From the IMG/VR virus record IMGVR_UViG_3300033158_000003, positions 1 to 44,437 of that record: a stretch of 44,437 bases of DNA; one strand, written 5' to 3'. Below, one piece after another: positions 8,192-15,358 of the stretch. The first letter of the stretch is position 1; every line of letters begins with the position of its first letter. The DNA is from a virus. The notes below the pieces were generated by a model. That model did no database searches and was not told the DNA's origin. It saw only the letters and a program-made list of their open reading frames with translations. The translations under genes and the position numbers were made by a program.

Positions 8192-8817
8192 GGTGGCAGC
8201 AGTGCTAGCATTCTGTTATAGCGGGTTTCGAGATCCTTGACCGCGGCCGGGCCTTCGTCTTGGGCGAGCTGGCGCAAGATGGGCAGGCCAGTCTCGATCG
8301 AGTGGATGATCTCGGCCCGGGTAGCCGGGCGGCCTTCGCAAAACCAGAGAGTCTCGACCGGCTCCCCGAATTTGCAGATCGGCCCGGTCGGAGTGTTCAG
8401 CGGGCGGTAAGTCTTGGTGATCCAGACCAGGGCGACGCCCGGGTTACGCGTGATGCCTATACCGGGCATGTCATAGTCTTTGGGGAGATCGCGCTCGCGC
8501 CGGTGCATGCGAGGAGTGGTGAGGAACGGGCAGGCCCGCACGCTGTAGAGCGCGCAGTCTCTGTGGTTAGGCGGCTCGCCGCTGGTGTGGTTAATCGCGC
8601 ACATCGGGCCGATCACGAACGCGGCGAACTTGCCTAATGGCTCGCCGCAGACAAAGCACAAGCGTTTATAGTAAGCATCGGCGACTTTTCCCGGCCCGAT
8701 TACGCGGAAGTCCGGGACGCCGTCTTTCCAGTAAACGAACCATGGCACCGGGCGCCCGGCAGAATCGCGTGGCAGTTTGGCAATCCGCGGTGGGGGGGTG
8801 ATTTCTACCATTACCAT
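8188..8817 (-). CDS. Conserved phage protein with zinc-binding cysteines
   Basis: 209 residues from ATG 8817, six bases before a second ATG (8811), preceded by AGGAGAGG. A family widely seen in phages and actinobacteria: 'PVPWFVYWKDGVPDFRVI', then LCFVCGEPLG, 'FVIGPMCAINHTSGEPPNHRDCA', 'ACPFLTTPRM'. The C-x2-C, MC, DC and AC positions look like two metal sites. Enzymatic role unknown. Overlaps the upstream gene's stop. Confidence 0.7.
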   Translation of the reverse strand: MVMVEITPPPRIAKLPRDSAGRPVPWFVYWKDGVPDFRVIGPGKVADAYYKRLCFVCGEPLGKFAAFVIGPMCAINHTSGEPPNHRDCALYSVRACPFLTTPRMHRRERDLPKDYDMPGIGITRNPGVALVWITKTYRPLNTPTGPICKFGEPVETLWFCEGRPATRAEIIHSIETGLPILRQLAQDEGPAAVKDLETRYNRMLALLPP

Positions 8818-9254
8818 TTTCCTCTCCTTCTGGGTGCAGGCCCGCTGTAGACCCACGGGCGCCGGAAATCCAGTTCGCTGGCCGGTTCAGCCAGTCTGAG
8901 CCGCATCCCGCGCACGAACTTGTCGTTGCGTTTGACCAGCACCGTGCAGGTGCGCCGGCTGGCCAGTTCATAGTACTCGCAAACGATCATGCGCGGGTTA
9001 GGACCCACCCGCACCACCTTGAGATCGCGCACGATAGGCTGCCGCCCTGGCGGCTCGAGCGTTTCTTCCTCTTTGGCCACGGTCGGCTCGAGTCCGGGTT
9101 CCGGCTTTTTAGCGCCTGCTGCTGTGCGCTTTATATTAGCTTTGCCGGCGCACGCCGGGCAGCAGTAGACGCGCACTTCCCACCGCTCTTGCGTATAACC
9201 CTCCGGCCGGAAATAGATCCCGCCGCACTCCAGGCACTCTTTACTTTCTCTCAT
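8811..9254 (-). CDS. Small zinc-ribbon protein
   Basis: 147 residues from ATG 9254; the longer open frame to 9362 is discarded because it covers the previous gene. N-terminal zinc ribbon: C-LEC-G at ~7-10 and CCPAC at ~28-33. A charged linker follows, then a beta-rich C-terminal half (VVRVGPNPRMIVCEYYELASRRTCTVLVK). Function unknown. Overlaps the upstream stop by 14 bases. Confidence 0.55.
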   Translation of the reverse strand: MRESKECLECGGIYFRPEGYTQERWEVRVYCCPACAGKANIKRTAAGAKKPEPGLEPTVAKEEETLEPPGRQPIVRDLKVVRVGPNPRMIVCEYYELASRRTCTVLVKRNDKFVRGMRLRLAEPASELDFRRPWVYSGPAPRRRGKW

Positions 9255-9507
9255 GGAAATCCTCCTCGACCGAAACGAGGCTCTTTTCCAGCGCCAGGTC
9301 GAACCACTCGCGCGCTTCGCCCTGGGCACCGTCACTGCCCACGATAGCCGTCGCCGCTGCATAAGCTAACGCATTAAGCGCCTCATACACACGGTCCCGG
9401 CTAATCGGCCCGGTTACGTAATTATCCCTGAGCGCCCTCAAGATCTTTACTGTCAGATCCTCTATCCGCTTTTCATCCAGCCCGCTATCATCAGGCTCCG
9501 CTCTCAT
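9241..9507 (-). CDS. Hypothetical helical protein
   Basis: 88 residues, almost entirely helical and acidic (RIEDLTVKILRALRDNYVTG..., DRVYEALNALAYAAATAIVG). No motif recognised. ATGA-type overlap with the upstream 63-residue gene. Confidence 0.5.
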   Translation of the reverse strand: MRAEPDDSGLDEKRIEDLTVKILRALRDNYVTGPISRDRVYEALNALAYAAATAIVGSDGAQGEAREWFDLALEKSLVSVEEDFHERK

Positions 9508-9695
9508 CCCCCAGGCCCACGCGATTTCCCAGGCTCCTTCTCGCCAGTACTGTCCCGGCTCTCCTTACTAAACTTGCTCTTTGCTACGCTCCCGCTCCCG
9601 GCCGGCCCCTCGTGCAACGGACTCTTTTTCGGGCTCCCAGTCCGCTGCGGCGCCGCACCTTTCCCTCCTGTTAGTTCAGCATTTTTCTTCGCCAT
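9504..9695 (-). CDS. Small basic disordered protein
   Basis: 63 residues, rich in K, G, S and P (NAELTGGKGAAPQRTGSPKK...), with no predicted fold. It has one of the better ribosome sites in this operon (AAAGGATAGGAATAA before ATG 9695). Could bind nucleic acid through charge; nothing more can be said. Confidence 0.45.
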   Translation of the reverse strand: MAKKNAELTGGKGAAPQRTGSPKKSPLHEGPAGSGSVAKSKFSKESRDSTGEKEPGKSRGPGG

Positions 9696-9882
9696 TTATT
9701 CCTATCCTTTCGTTGTTATGTTTCTTTGCCTTAGTCGCTAACTCCCACCCATCCCTAAATCCTAACGCGTACCAGCTAGCATGTCCGTCGCCTCTCCCAA
9801 TCGCTTTCCTGCGCCGGTTCGGATACCGCCTCACCCGCAATGCTAACATCCGCTCTAACTCCGCTTCACCCTTCCAGTCCAT
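9676..9882 (-). CDS. Small basic protein
   Basis: 68 residues, arginine/lysine-rich N-terminal half (ELERMLALRVRRYPNRRRKA), then 'WYALGFRDGWELATKAKKHNN'. Starts inside the last codons of the methyltransferase frame (GGTGGA upstream) and overlaps the next gene by 20 bases. Unknown function. Confidence 0.45.
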   Translation of the reverse strand: MDWKGEAELERMLALRVRRYPNRRRKAIGRGDGHASWYALGFRDGWELATKAKKHNNERIGINGEEKC

Positions 9883-10804
9883 GTCAGTTCCACCTTTGCT
9901 ATGGCTTCGAAGAACGGGTACGCCTGGTGCGGCACGACCGCGTTGCCGAGCGCTTTAAGACGGTGTGATCGATCGGAAATCCCATCAACTGCTCGACAAA
10001 GCGCGGGTTGAGTGAGCCGGAACACTCTTGAGTTCGGATCGCATACTCCCTCAAATCCATCTGCGCCTTCCCCCCGTCCGGTTTCCTGCCCGTGATGCTC
10101 GTTCCCTCCGGATTGCGCCGGCCGCCGTTGGGCACTGTCGGCGTCGGCCAGAGCCTCGGATTGGCTACCTGATCCTGAATGCTCATGCAATGGCCATTCT
10201 CCAGACGCTTCTCGCCGTCCATCGCCCCTCGCTCCCCTATCTGCCTTGTGGGCGTGCGCCACAATGCCATCCGGTCCAGCGTGTTCTTCAAACTGCTTTC
10301 CTGTCCGTTGGGACCCAGCGCATGGCTCGCGTCCGGCGTGCCCAACAATGAAGACTCTGTATCGGAGGTGTTTAGCCCCAGTCGAGTTAGCTGGAACGCT
10401 GAAAGCCCGAACCTCGTATCCAAGCGATTCCAGACGTAGCAGTACTCCATCGAATTCGCCCAGCGTGAGGATGCCAGGAGGATTTTCGAAAATGCACCAA
10501 GCGGGCTGGACTGCTCCAACCACATCGAGCACTGCCGACCAGAGCCAACGGTCATCCTCAGCGCCTCTGCGCTTCCCGGCAAGACTGGCCGGCAGGGCAC
10601 GCCTGCACTGAGAACCGTGCATCCTCTACAAGCGCTAAAGTCTGCTGTTCGTATGTCGCCATAGTTAGGTATCTCCGGCCAATGCTGTGTTAGCAATTCA
10701 GAGCAGTAACTATCAGTTTCACTAAATCCTATAGTCTTGAATCCGGCCCACACGGCGGCTATGTGAAATCCGCCTATGCCGGTGCATAAATCAAGGTGCG
10801 TCAT
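9855..10804 (-). pseudogene. C5-cytosine DNA methyltransferase, frameshifted at motif IV
   Basis: Would methylate cytosine in DNA, probably for anti-restriction. The N-terminal part, from ATG 10804, carries motif I (LDLCTGIGGFHIAAVWAGF) and runs to the catalytic motif IV 'SAGVPC'. The remainder (AGKRRGAEDDRWLW, motif VI FENPPG, 'RAFSVPANSTGAKHLRYRVFIVGH', final 'RLKALGNAVVPHQAY') is in another frame beginning near 10583. The expected PCQPASLAGKRRG requires about four extra bases (the CAGC of a CAG-C codon pair) between 10580 and 10590. So this is either a real inactivating deletion or a sequence error. Both frames stay open downstream, which hides the break. Confidence 0.8.
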
Positions 10805-10813
10805 CAGCACTCC

Positions 10814-11164
10814 TCAACTAACATCCTCGCTAACATCCTCGTGGCACTCCCTGCATACTCCTACCAGGTCCCACAACTTCTCCCGCCGCAGCCATTCCGC
10901 GCTCCCCGGCATGATCGGCCACGGCGGATACCGCAAGTGATGCACCTCGACCGCACGCCGGTTGGCGCACCCCTCACACAACCTGCGGCACCTCCCCATC
11001 ACCTTGCGCCTCTTTTCCATCCACATCGGACTGTCCAGATACAGCCGGTAGGCCGCCAACCACTCGATCCGTTCTCCAGTCCGTTTCGCTTCCCGTTCCA
11101 TCCGGCGTATTGATAAATTCATAGGAGGCGATTTAAGGCGTTTTGTTCGGGAGTCCGCTGTCAT
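10814..11164 (-). CDS. HNH endonuclease-like protein
   Basis: 116 residues. C-terminal two-thirds: 'YRLYLDSPMWMEKRRKVM', C-x2-C (CEGC), 'VEVHHLRYPPW', 'EWLRREKLWDLVGVCRECHEDV'. This is the usual HNH layout with HH in the catalytic beta strand and a second C-x2-CH zinc knuckle. May nick or cut DNA in replication, packaging or exclusion of other phages. Start ATG 11164 preceded by AAGG; ATG 11122 is an alternative. Lies just upstream of the methyltransferase. Confidence 0.8.
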   Translation of the reverse strand: MTADSRTKRLKSPPMNLSIRRMEREAKRTGERIEWLAAYRLYLDSPMWMEKRRKVMGRCRRLCEGCANRRAVEVHHLRYPPWPIMPGSAEWLRREKLWDLVGVCRECHEDVSEDVS

Positions 11165-11179
11165 TACCTTACCGGAGCA

Positions 11180-11509
11180 TTAAAACACGCTCCTAGCGCC
11201 GTTTACGGAAGCGCTAGCCCCATCCCTATCAGCCGCCCCAACCATCTTTTCAAGCTTCGCCGCTAATGCCTCGATCCGCTCTCCCCTCCCTCGATTCTCG
11301 CTACTCATTAACCCAGTCCTACTAAGCATCCGGTAGTAGCTCCGATGCCCTCCCAGTAGACTTAGCAGAAACGTAAGCTCCTTTGCCGTAAATATTTGTG
11401 AAAATTTTTCCGAGGGGAGTTGACCGGTCGTCGGCTCGGCCCCCACCCCGCCGGCGGACCCCCTCCCCCCCTCTTTGGCCCGGGCGGGAGATTTCAAATC
11501 ACCCTTCAT
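11180..11509 (-). CDS. Hypothetical protein
   Basis: 109 residues. The first ~35 are low-complexity, then 'FSQIFTAKELTFLLSLLGGHRSYYRMLSRTGL' is helical, followed by a charged helix. No family recognised. ATG 11509 overlaps the upstream stop (ATGA). An AGGAGG lies upstream but is locked in a GC-rich palindrome (see 11511-11525), so a downstream start is possible. Confidence 0.4.
   Translation of the reverse strand: MKGDLKSPARAKEGGRGSAGGVGAEPTTGQLPSEKFSQIFTAKELTFLLSLLGGHRSYYRMLSRTGLMSSENRGRGERIEALAAKLEKMVGAADRDGASASVNGARSVF
11486..11508. repeat. 23-bp repeat, copy 1 (inverted partner at 17542)
   Basis: GGGAGATTTCAAATCA followed by CCCTTCA. The reverse complement of 17542-17564 matches at 22 of 23 positions. 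The core GATTTCAAATC is a near-palindrome. This copy covers the start codon of the 109-residue gene. Confidence 0.6.
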
Positions 11510-11949
11510 CGGAGGGTGACCCTCCTTTGTGGCGCGATTGTGGCGTTTTCCGAGGGCGTTTGATCACTTGGCGACGATATGTGCGCCAAATGCGCCCGTT
11601 CTTCGGCAAGGGTCGACCGGTCAGGAAAGGGGTTAGGTAAGTGCTTTCGAAGCTTGGCGAAACAGGATCGGCTGCTTCGAGAGCAAGCATAGCAAACTCG
11701 AGCGAAGCTTTTGGGAATTGACCAGGCGCATTTACCGAATTGCCAAGCAGAAGGATACACCTCGCAACCGTTTCTGACTTTGATGACGATCAACTCGAAA
11801 CCGAGGAGGACGTAAGGCCAGCCATACATGCGGTCCTGCATGTAATCGGAGTAAACGCTGTAAAGAGCGACGTTACCCTTGCGACCGATTTGTGAATAGG
11901 AGCGGCCCGGGAGTTTGAAATGGATAGGGAGCGGGACAGGGTTAGTCAT
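11506..11949 (-). CDS. Conserved phage/plasmid protein of unknown function
   Basis: 147 residues from ATG 11949; the open frame to 12309 upstream is low-complexity shadow and is rejected. 'PGRSYSQIGRKGNVALYSVYSD...YVLLGFELIVIKV' resembles a small beta-rich family common in phages and bacteria ('GDVAIY...YEVI.I'). The C-terminal part is basic, cysteine-containing and looks less constrained. Overlaps both neighbours by ATGA or near-ATGA junctions. Confidence 0.6.
   Translation of the reverse strand: MTNPVPLPIHFKLPGRSYSQIGRKGNVALYSVYSDYMQDRMYGWPYVLLGFELIVIKVRNGCEVYPSAWQFGKCAWSIPKSFARVCYACSRSSRSCFAKLRKHLPNPFPDRSTLAEERAHLAHISSPSDQTPSENATIAPQRRVTLR
11511..11525 (-). promoter_or_regulatory. Shine-Dalgarno-sequestering hairpin
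   Basis: On the transcribed strand the sequence AAAGGAGGGTCACCCTCC stands directly before the ATG at 11509. GGAGG can pair with CCTCC across GTCAC, hiding the only good ribosome site. This would make translation depend on coupling from the upstream gene. Confidence 0.45.
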
Positions 11950-12214
11950 AACGTGGGAAAGGATTATGATCACGGATTTGTTCGAGTGTCTGATGGATTC
12001 TCTCGAGGCAAGCAGCGACGTGGGTGATGGAGAAGCTGATGCGAGCCAGAGAGACGTCGATGGACTGGATGCTGATGAGTTTGGTGAACTGGAGGTCGTC
12101 TGAGAGTGCTGGTACTTGCTGAGCAAGAGCAAGAGATTTTTGAAGACGTTCATCGGCTTGGTTTTCATGCTGAGCGAAAGAGGCGAGGAGAGGTGGGCGA
12201 AGAGGTGGAGGCAT
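11942..12214 (-). CDS. Helical protein downstream of the candidate origin
   Basis: 90 residues, mostly alpha-helical with heptad spacing (ERLQKSLALAQQVPALSDDLQF..., ITHVAACLERIHQTLEQIRDH). No known domain. First gene after the iteron region and coupled to 11949 by an eight-base overlap. No clear Shine-Dalgarno, so the start is uncertain. An iteron-binding or accessory replication role is possible from location only. Confidence 0.5.
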   Translation of the reverse strand: MPPPLRPPLLASFAQHENQADERLQKSLALAQQVPALSDDLQFTKLISIQSIDVSLARISFSITHVAACLERIHQTLEQIRDHNPFPRYD

Positions 12215-12256
12215 AAGATTTTGGTTTTCAGATTAGGGTTACTGGCAAAAGCGAAA

Positions 12257-12409
12257 GTCTGGCACAAACAAAGCGGATCGCTTGTTGCTTTGGACAATTG
12301 TGCCAACAACCCCCTTTAGGGGAGTTGGCAATTGGCACAAAGATCCGCCTTGTGCCAGACGTTGATTGGCACATGAAATGGCACATAAATGGCACATGGC
12401 ACAAAGTAT
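12257..12409. other. Candidate replication origin: iterons and nested inverted repeats
   Basis: Eight copies of the 7-mer TGGCACA or its complement lie here. Direct copies are at 12260, 12333, 12367, 12379, 12390 and 12397; inverted copies at 12299 and 12351. A long inverted pair, GTCTGGCACAA...GCGGATC at 12257-12279 and its complement at 12343-12362, encloses a hairpin TGCCAA...CCCC-TTTA-GGGG...TTGGCA (about 12301-12330). Iterons plus hairpins beside a RepA-like ATPase gene resemble RSF1010-type oriV organisation. Function is inferred. The region also lies between genes of one operon. Confidence 0.6.
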
Positions 12410-13495
12410 TTACAGTGTCTGTGGTTTGGGACGGAATTTGGTGACGTAGTTTGAAGTCAGGAAGTAGGTGGAGTCAGTTGGTGTGAGGGCGATGAAGCCG
12501 TTTGATTTAGCTTCTTTGAGTCTGCGCTCGAAGGTGCGTTTTGAGAGACCTGCGGCGGTTGCGCGGCGCAGGAGGTTTGAGTAATTGGCGTATTCATCGT
12601 CATCGAGGAGCTGGCAGAGCTGGTGGACATCGAAACTTTTCTTGCGTTGGGTGAACGACTTGAGGTTATCGGGATCTTTATGCTGTTGGACCCTGAAGCG
12701 CGGATAATCGAATTCGACGACGAATGAGTCGATGGGTGGCCAGTGGCGCAGGTCGACGTGGACGGTGTAACATTTTTCGTCGGCATGTTCCCTGAAAGCG
12801 AGGCAGGCATCCGGTGCGCGGCCCCAGACGCCGGAACCGCTGAAGGCGTCGATGGCGCGTTTGTCGCTCTGGTTGCCTTTGGAAAAGTGCTGGAGCAGGT
12901 CGACGCCGGATTTGAGTTTTTTGGCGAACTGGAGCGCGCGGTTCATGATGTCGATAATGACGCCGGCGTCTGATTCGCTTAAGCCTGCGCCTGCGAGCAA
13001 GCGATAGGTTGGGTCGAAAGAAACCGCGCTGTATTTGTCCGGGACGATATGTTCGGCTAACTCGGTCAGATCTGAGAGATGGAAGGCTGCGCCGCGCAGG
13101 GAAAGGATCTCGATATTGTCCAGGTTGCCTTTGCCGTAGGATTCGCCGATCAGCTCGTAGCGGCGTTTGATCTCTGCGCTGAAAAGTTCCAGGTCGATAT
13201 GGAGCACTTTGCCGCCGAAGGTTTTTGGCCACACGAGCCAGCCCAGGTTATTGGAGATGCAGAACATCAGATCCATCTGGGCCCAGCTTTTCCAGCTCTT
13301 GGAATGACCGCCTAAGAGCAACACTTCTTCCTTGCGCCACAAACCGTCAATAATCACCGGCGGTTCAGGCTCGGCGAGAGTGGCGACCGGTTTAATGGCA
13401 TCCCAGTGCGCGGTTGGAGCGGGCAGCGCTGCCACCGCGGGATTGTGGCGCAGCAACTGTTCTTTAAAATCTCGCCAGGAGACAATGTCGCTCAT
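12410..13495 (-). CDS. RepA-like replicative helicase/ATPase (AAA_25)
   Basis: 361 residues, RecA-fold ATPase of the plasmid RepA / AAA_25 type. Walker A variant GGHSKSWKSW is at 62-71 (the usual glycine before the lysine is W). Walker B-like 'AVSFDPTYRLL' is near 155, followed by 'VDLLQHFSKGNQSDKRAIDAFSGSGVWGRAPDACLAF', characteristic of the family. A C-terminal winged-helix region (~300-345) could bind DNA. Probably unwinds or loads at the adjacent iteron origin; no phage polymerase or primase is seen nearby, so host enzymes are likely used. Confidence 0.8.
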   Translation of the reverse strand: MSDIVSWRDFKEQLLRHNPAVAALPAPTAHWDAIKPVATLAEPEPPVIIDGLWRKEEVLLLGGHSKSWKSWAQMDLMFCISNNLGWLVWPKTFGGKVLHIDLELFSAEIKRRYELIGESYGKGNLDNIEILSLRGAAFHLSDLTELAEHIVPDKYSAVSFDPTYRLLAGAGLSESDAGVIIDIMNRALQFAKKLKSGVDLLQHFSKGNQSDKRAIDAFSGSGVWGRAPDACLAFREHADEKCYTVHVDLRHWPPIDSFVVEFDYPRFRVQQHKDPDNLKSFTQRKKSFDVHQLCQLLDDDEYANYSNLLRRATAAGLSKRTFERRLKEAKSNGFIALTPTDSTYFLTSNYVTKFRPKPQTL

Positions 13496-13498
13496 TTG

Positions 13499-13810
13499 TT
13501 AGCGTTTAAGTGGCAGGAGCGCAATTTTAAGCTTGCCGTTTTTTGCTAGCCAACCGGCAGCGCGGTAAGGGCGGCCGGCTATGAAGCCGCTTCCGATTAA
13601 ATCAGGGTGATCAGAATCTTTTTTTTGAGTGTTATCAATAAGTTCCAGAGCGCCGCGCGGGTTATCCAGCCCCAGTTTCTCGCGCTCGTGGTTGACTAGC
13701 TCTCTGATCATATCTTCCATGCGCAGGGTGTCGCGGTGGATTTCAGGGCTGAACTGTAAGATTTTCGCGCGCAAAGCGTCCTCATCGACGATGTAAAAGG
13801 CCCGTCCCAT
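13499..13810 (-). CDS. Hypothetical protein
   Basis: 103 residues between the repA-like gene and a small DNA-metabolism-associated gene. Helical middle (ALRAKILQFSPEIHRDTLRMEDMIRELVNHEREK) and beta-like C-terminus (AAGWLAKNGKLKIALLPLKR). No motif recognised. ATG 13810 is immediately adjacent to the preceding stop. Confidence 0.5.
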   Translation of the reverse strand: MGRAFYIVDEDALRAKILQFSPEIHRDTLRMEDMIRELVNHEREKLGLDNPRGALELIDNTQKKDSDHPDLIGSGFIAGRPYRAAGWLAKNGKLKIALLPLKR

Positions 13811-14002
13811 TTACAAAAGCTTCGGCTGGGTCTGGTCTTCGAAATAGTCGGCGATCGCCTGCATCATGGCGATTTCGCGCTCGGCGCTTTGCTCCGTCAT
13901 TGTGCCTTGGCTAACCAAGCGCCGGTAAACCCGTTTGCGTTGTGCGACCTCGCGCTTGGCGCATAAACACAATTGATCGACTGAAAAGTGTTTATCGTTC
14001 AT
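13811..14002 (-). CDS. Small conserved phage protein
   Basis: 63 residues from ATG 14002 (ATG 14041 would add 13). 'FSVDQLCLCAKREVAQRKRVYRRLVSQGTMTEQSAEREIAMMQAIADYFE' (read in parts) is the pattern of a short helical protein I recall from many phage replication regions. Two helices separated by a Gly-Thr-Met turn. Function unknown. Confidence 0.6.
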   Translation of the reverse strand: MNDKHFSVDQLCLCAKREVAQRKRVYRRLVSQGTMTEQSAEREIAMMQAIADYFEDQTQPKLL

Positions 14003-14021
14003 CTTCGTCCAGGATCCGCCG

Positions 14022-14207
14022 CTAAAGTCTTGGATTTCCATAGTACTGGCCCGACTCGATTTTTTTGCGGCGCGAGAAAGTCCCGGCGCATTTTGTGCCC
14101 CGCTCAAAACCGGTCTTTAACCCGCGCTCGAACCCCAGCCGGTAGCTGAACAGCCCAAAGAGCGTGCCCACCAAAAAAACACTCCCAAGCTCTATCCAGT
14201 GGCTCAT
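14022..14207 (-). CDS. Small single-span membrane protein
   Basis: 61 residues: N-terminal transmembrane segment (IELGSVFLVGTLFGLFSYRLGF, ~5-26), then a short basic tail with a repeated 'GFERG(L/T)K' word. Starts by overlap with the PD-(D/E)XK nuclease stop. Unknown role. Confidence 0.5.
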   Translation of the reverse strand: MSHWIELGSVFLVGTLFGLFSYRLGFERGLKTGFERGTKCAGTFSRRKKIESGQYYGNPRL

Positions 14208-15358
14208 GTTTTTGCCTCCGTGTCTTTAAGTTTGCGTTTTGAGCCATCACTGGCTAGCTCGGGCTCCTGCTGGTTCCATTTGAGCACCGGCGCGAACCGG
14301 TTGTTGACGAAATCCTCCAGACTCTTGCCTTTGAAGCCCGTCGCCTTCGCACACGCAGTTTCCAGCTTGCCGATTGTGACCTTGGCGATACCGAAAAACT
14401 CCGGCTGCGACATGAAATCTTTCGCTATGCCGTAGGCGCCAAGGGTGTCGGTAATGACCCGCTCGCGTTTGCCCTCCTTTAAATACCAGCCCGGCACAGC
14501 GTCCGGAGCACTGGCAAGAATCGTTTTATAACGCTTGCGCACCGCTTCCAGGACCCGGGCCGCAGTTCCGATCGCCTCAAGGAGCCGCGCGCCCTGGGTG
14601 CCGACCGGCAACTCGAACTCTCCAGCTTCGATGCGCTTGGCCAATTCATAGGTGCGGTTCGCGCTGGCCCGCGCTTCAGCGCAAACCGTCTGCGCCGGGC
14701 AATGGTCGCACCACGCACCCGGGATCCGCGGCGCATCCGGATCGGCACAGTCTCGAATGGCAGCGCGCAGCTCGCGCAAGCATAACTCAGCCTCAGGCTC
14801 GTCATAGAGCGCGATACTGGTCGCGTTGCGCTCAAAAAACGGTTGCAGAATCGCTACGCTGAACTCTGCACAGGCGCTGAAATTCGCCCGCGCCAAACCC
14901 ACCAGCTCGCGCAACTGATCGTTTTCTTCGGCCGGCACAACCCGCTTGAAACCCGTTTTGCCGTCAATGATCAGCATCCGCATCCGAGCCGGGTTCAATG
15001 TTCCGTAGGCGACATCGAACTGGCCAGAGTGCACGGGCTCCAGGCGCTGATGCAGCCACAGGCGCTGTTCCCGGCCCAGCAGCACGAACTGTTCGCCGCG
15101 CGCCCAGTCGGTCGCCACCAACCGTTCCAGGCGTTGCAGGCTTGAGAGCACCTCCGCGTCTTTAGCCTCTAACTGAACATGTTCACCGCACCAGGCGCGG
15201 TGAATTCGGGTCCCGCGCTCCGCATCGGAATCAGGCTCCTGGGGCGGCAACTTGCCGGCCTTGCGCAACGCCCGAATCAGGTTCGAGCTCCCCGGGCAGC
15301 GCCTGCGCCGGTATGCGCTTGAAGCGCTGTCGAGGTCCAGCCGCTCCGGATCGTTCAT
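14204..15358 (-). CDS. PD-(D/E)XK exonuclease, DUF2800-like, with likely Fe-S cluster
   Basis: 384 residues, RecB-family nuclease partnered with RecT. 'RGTRIHRAW' is at ~49-56. Acidic metal-binding residues: D115 in 'SGQFDVAYG', then IIDGKTG with D132 and K134, followed by 'NDQLRELVGLA' with Q148. Four cysteines, C21 and C217-x2-C220-x5-C226, match the 'iron-staple' arrangement of AddB/Cas4-type nucleases. Expected to resect DNA ends to single strands for RecT. The start overlaps the recT stop. Confidence 0.8.
   Translation of the reverse strand: MNDPERLDLDSASSAYRRRRCPGSSNLIRALRKAGKLPPQEPDSDAERGTRIHRAWCGEHVQLEAKDAEVLSSLQRLERLVATDWARGEQFVLLGREQRLWLHQRLEPVHSGQFDVAYGTLNPARMRMLIIDGKTGFKRVVPAEENDQLRELVGLARANFSACAEFSVAILQPFFERNATSIALYDEPEAELCLRELRAAIRDCADPDAPRIPGAWCDHCPAQTVCAEARASANRTYELAKRIEAGEFELPVGTQGARLLEAIGTAARVLEAVRKRYKTILASAPDAVPGWYLKEGKRERVITDTLGAYGIAKDFMSQPEFFGIAKVTIGKLETACAKATGFKGKSLEDFVNNRFAPVLKWNQQEPELASDGSKRKLKDTEAKT

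Noticed and set aside
9899-10580. Methyltransferase continuation in the first frame as a genuine protein
   Set aside because: Beyond PC it has none of the expected motifs, while the other frame contains all of them (AGKRRG, ENPPG, GNAVVP).
11527-11546. Sigma-54 promoter (TGGC...GC)
   Set aside because: The -12 element lacks TTGC; at the 10-bp-period sites the GG-GC spacing is nine rather than ten. A tandem protein-binding motif explains all copies better.
11950-12309. N-terminal extension of the 11506-11949 gene
   Set aside because: Low-complexity Ser/Pro/Leu sequence running over another plausible gene and the iteron region; the family-like part begins at ATG 11949.
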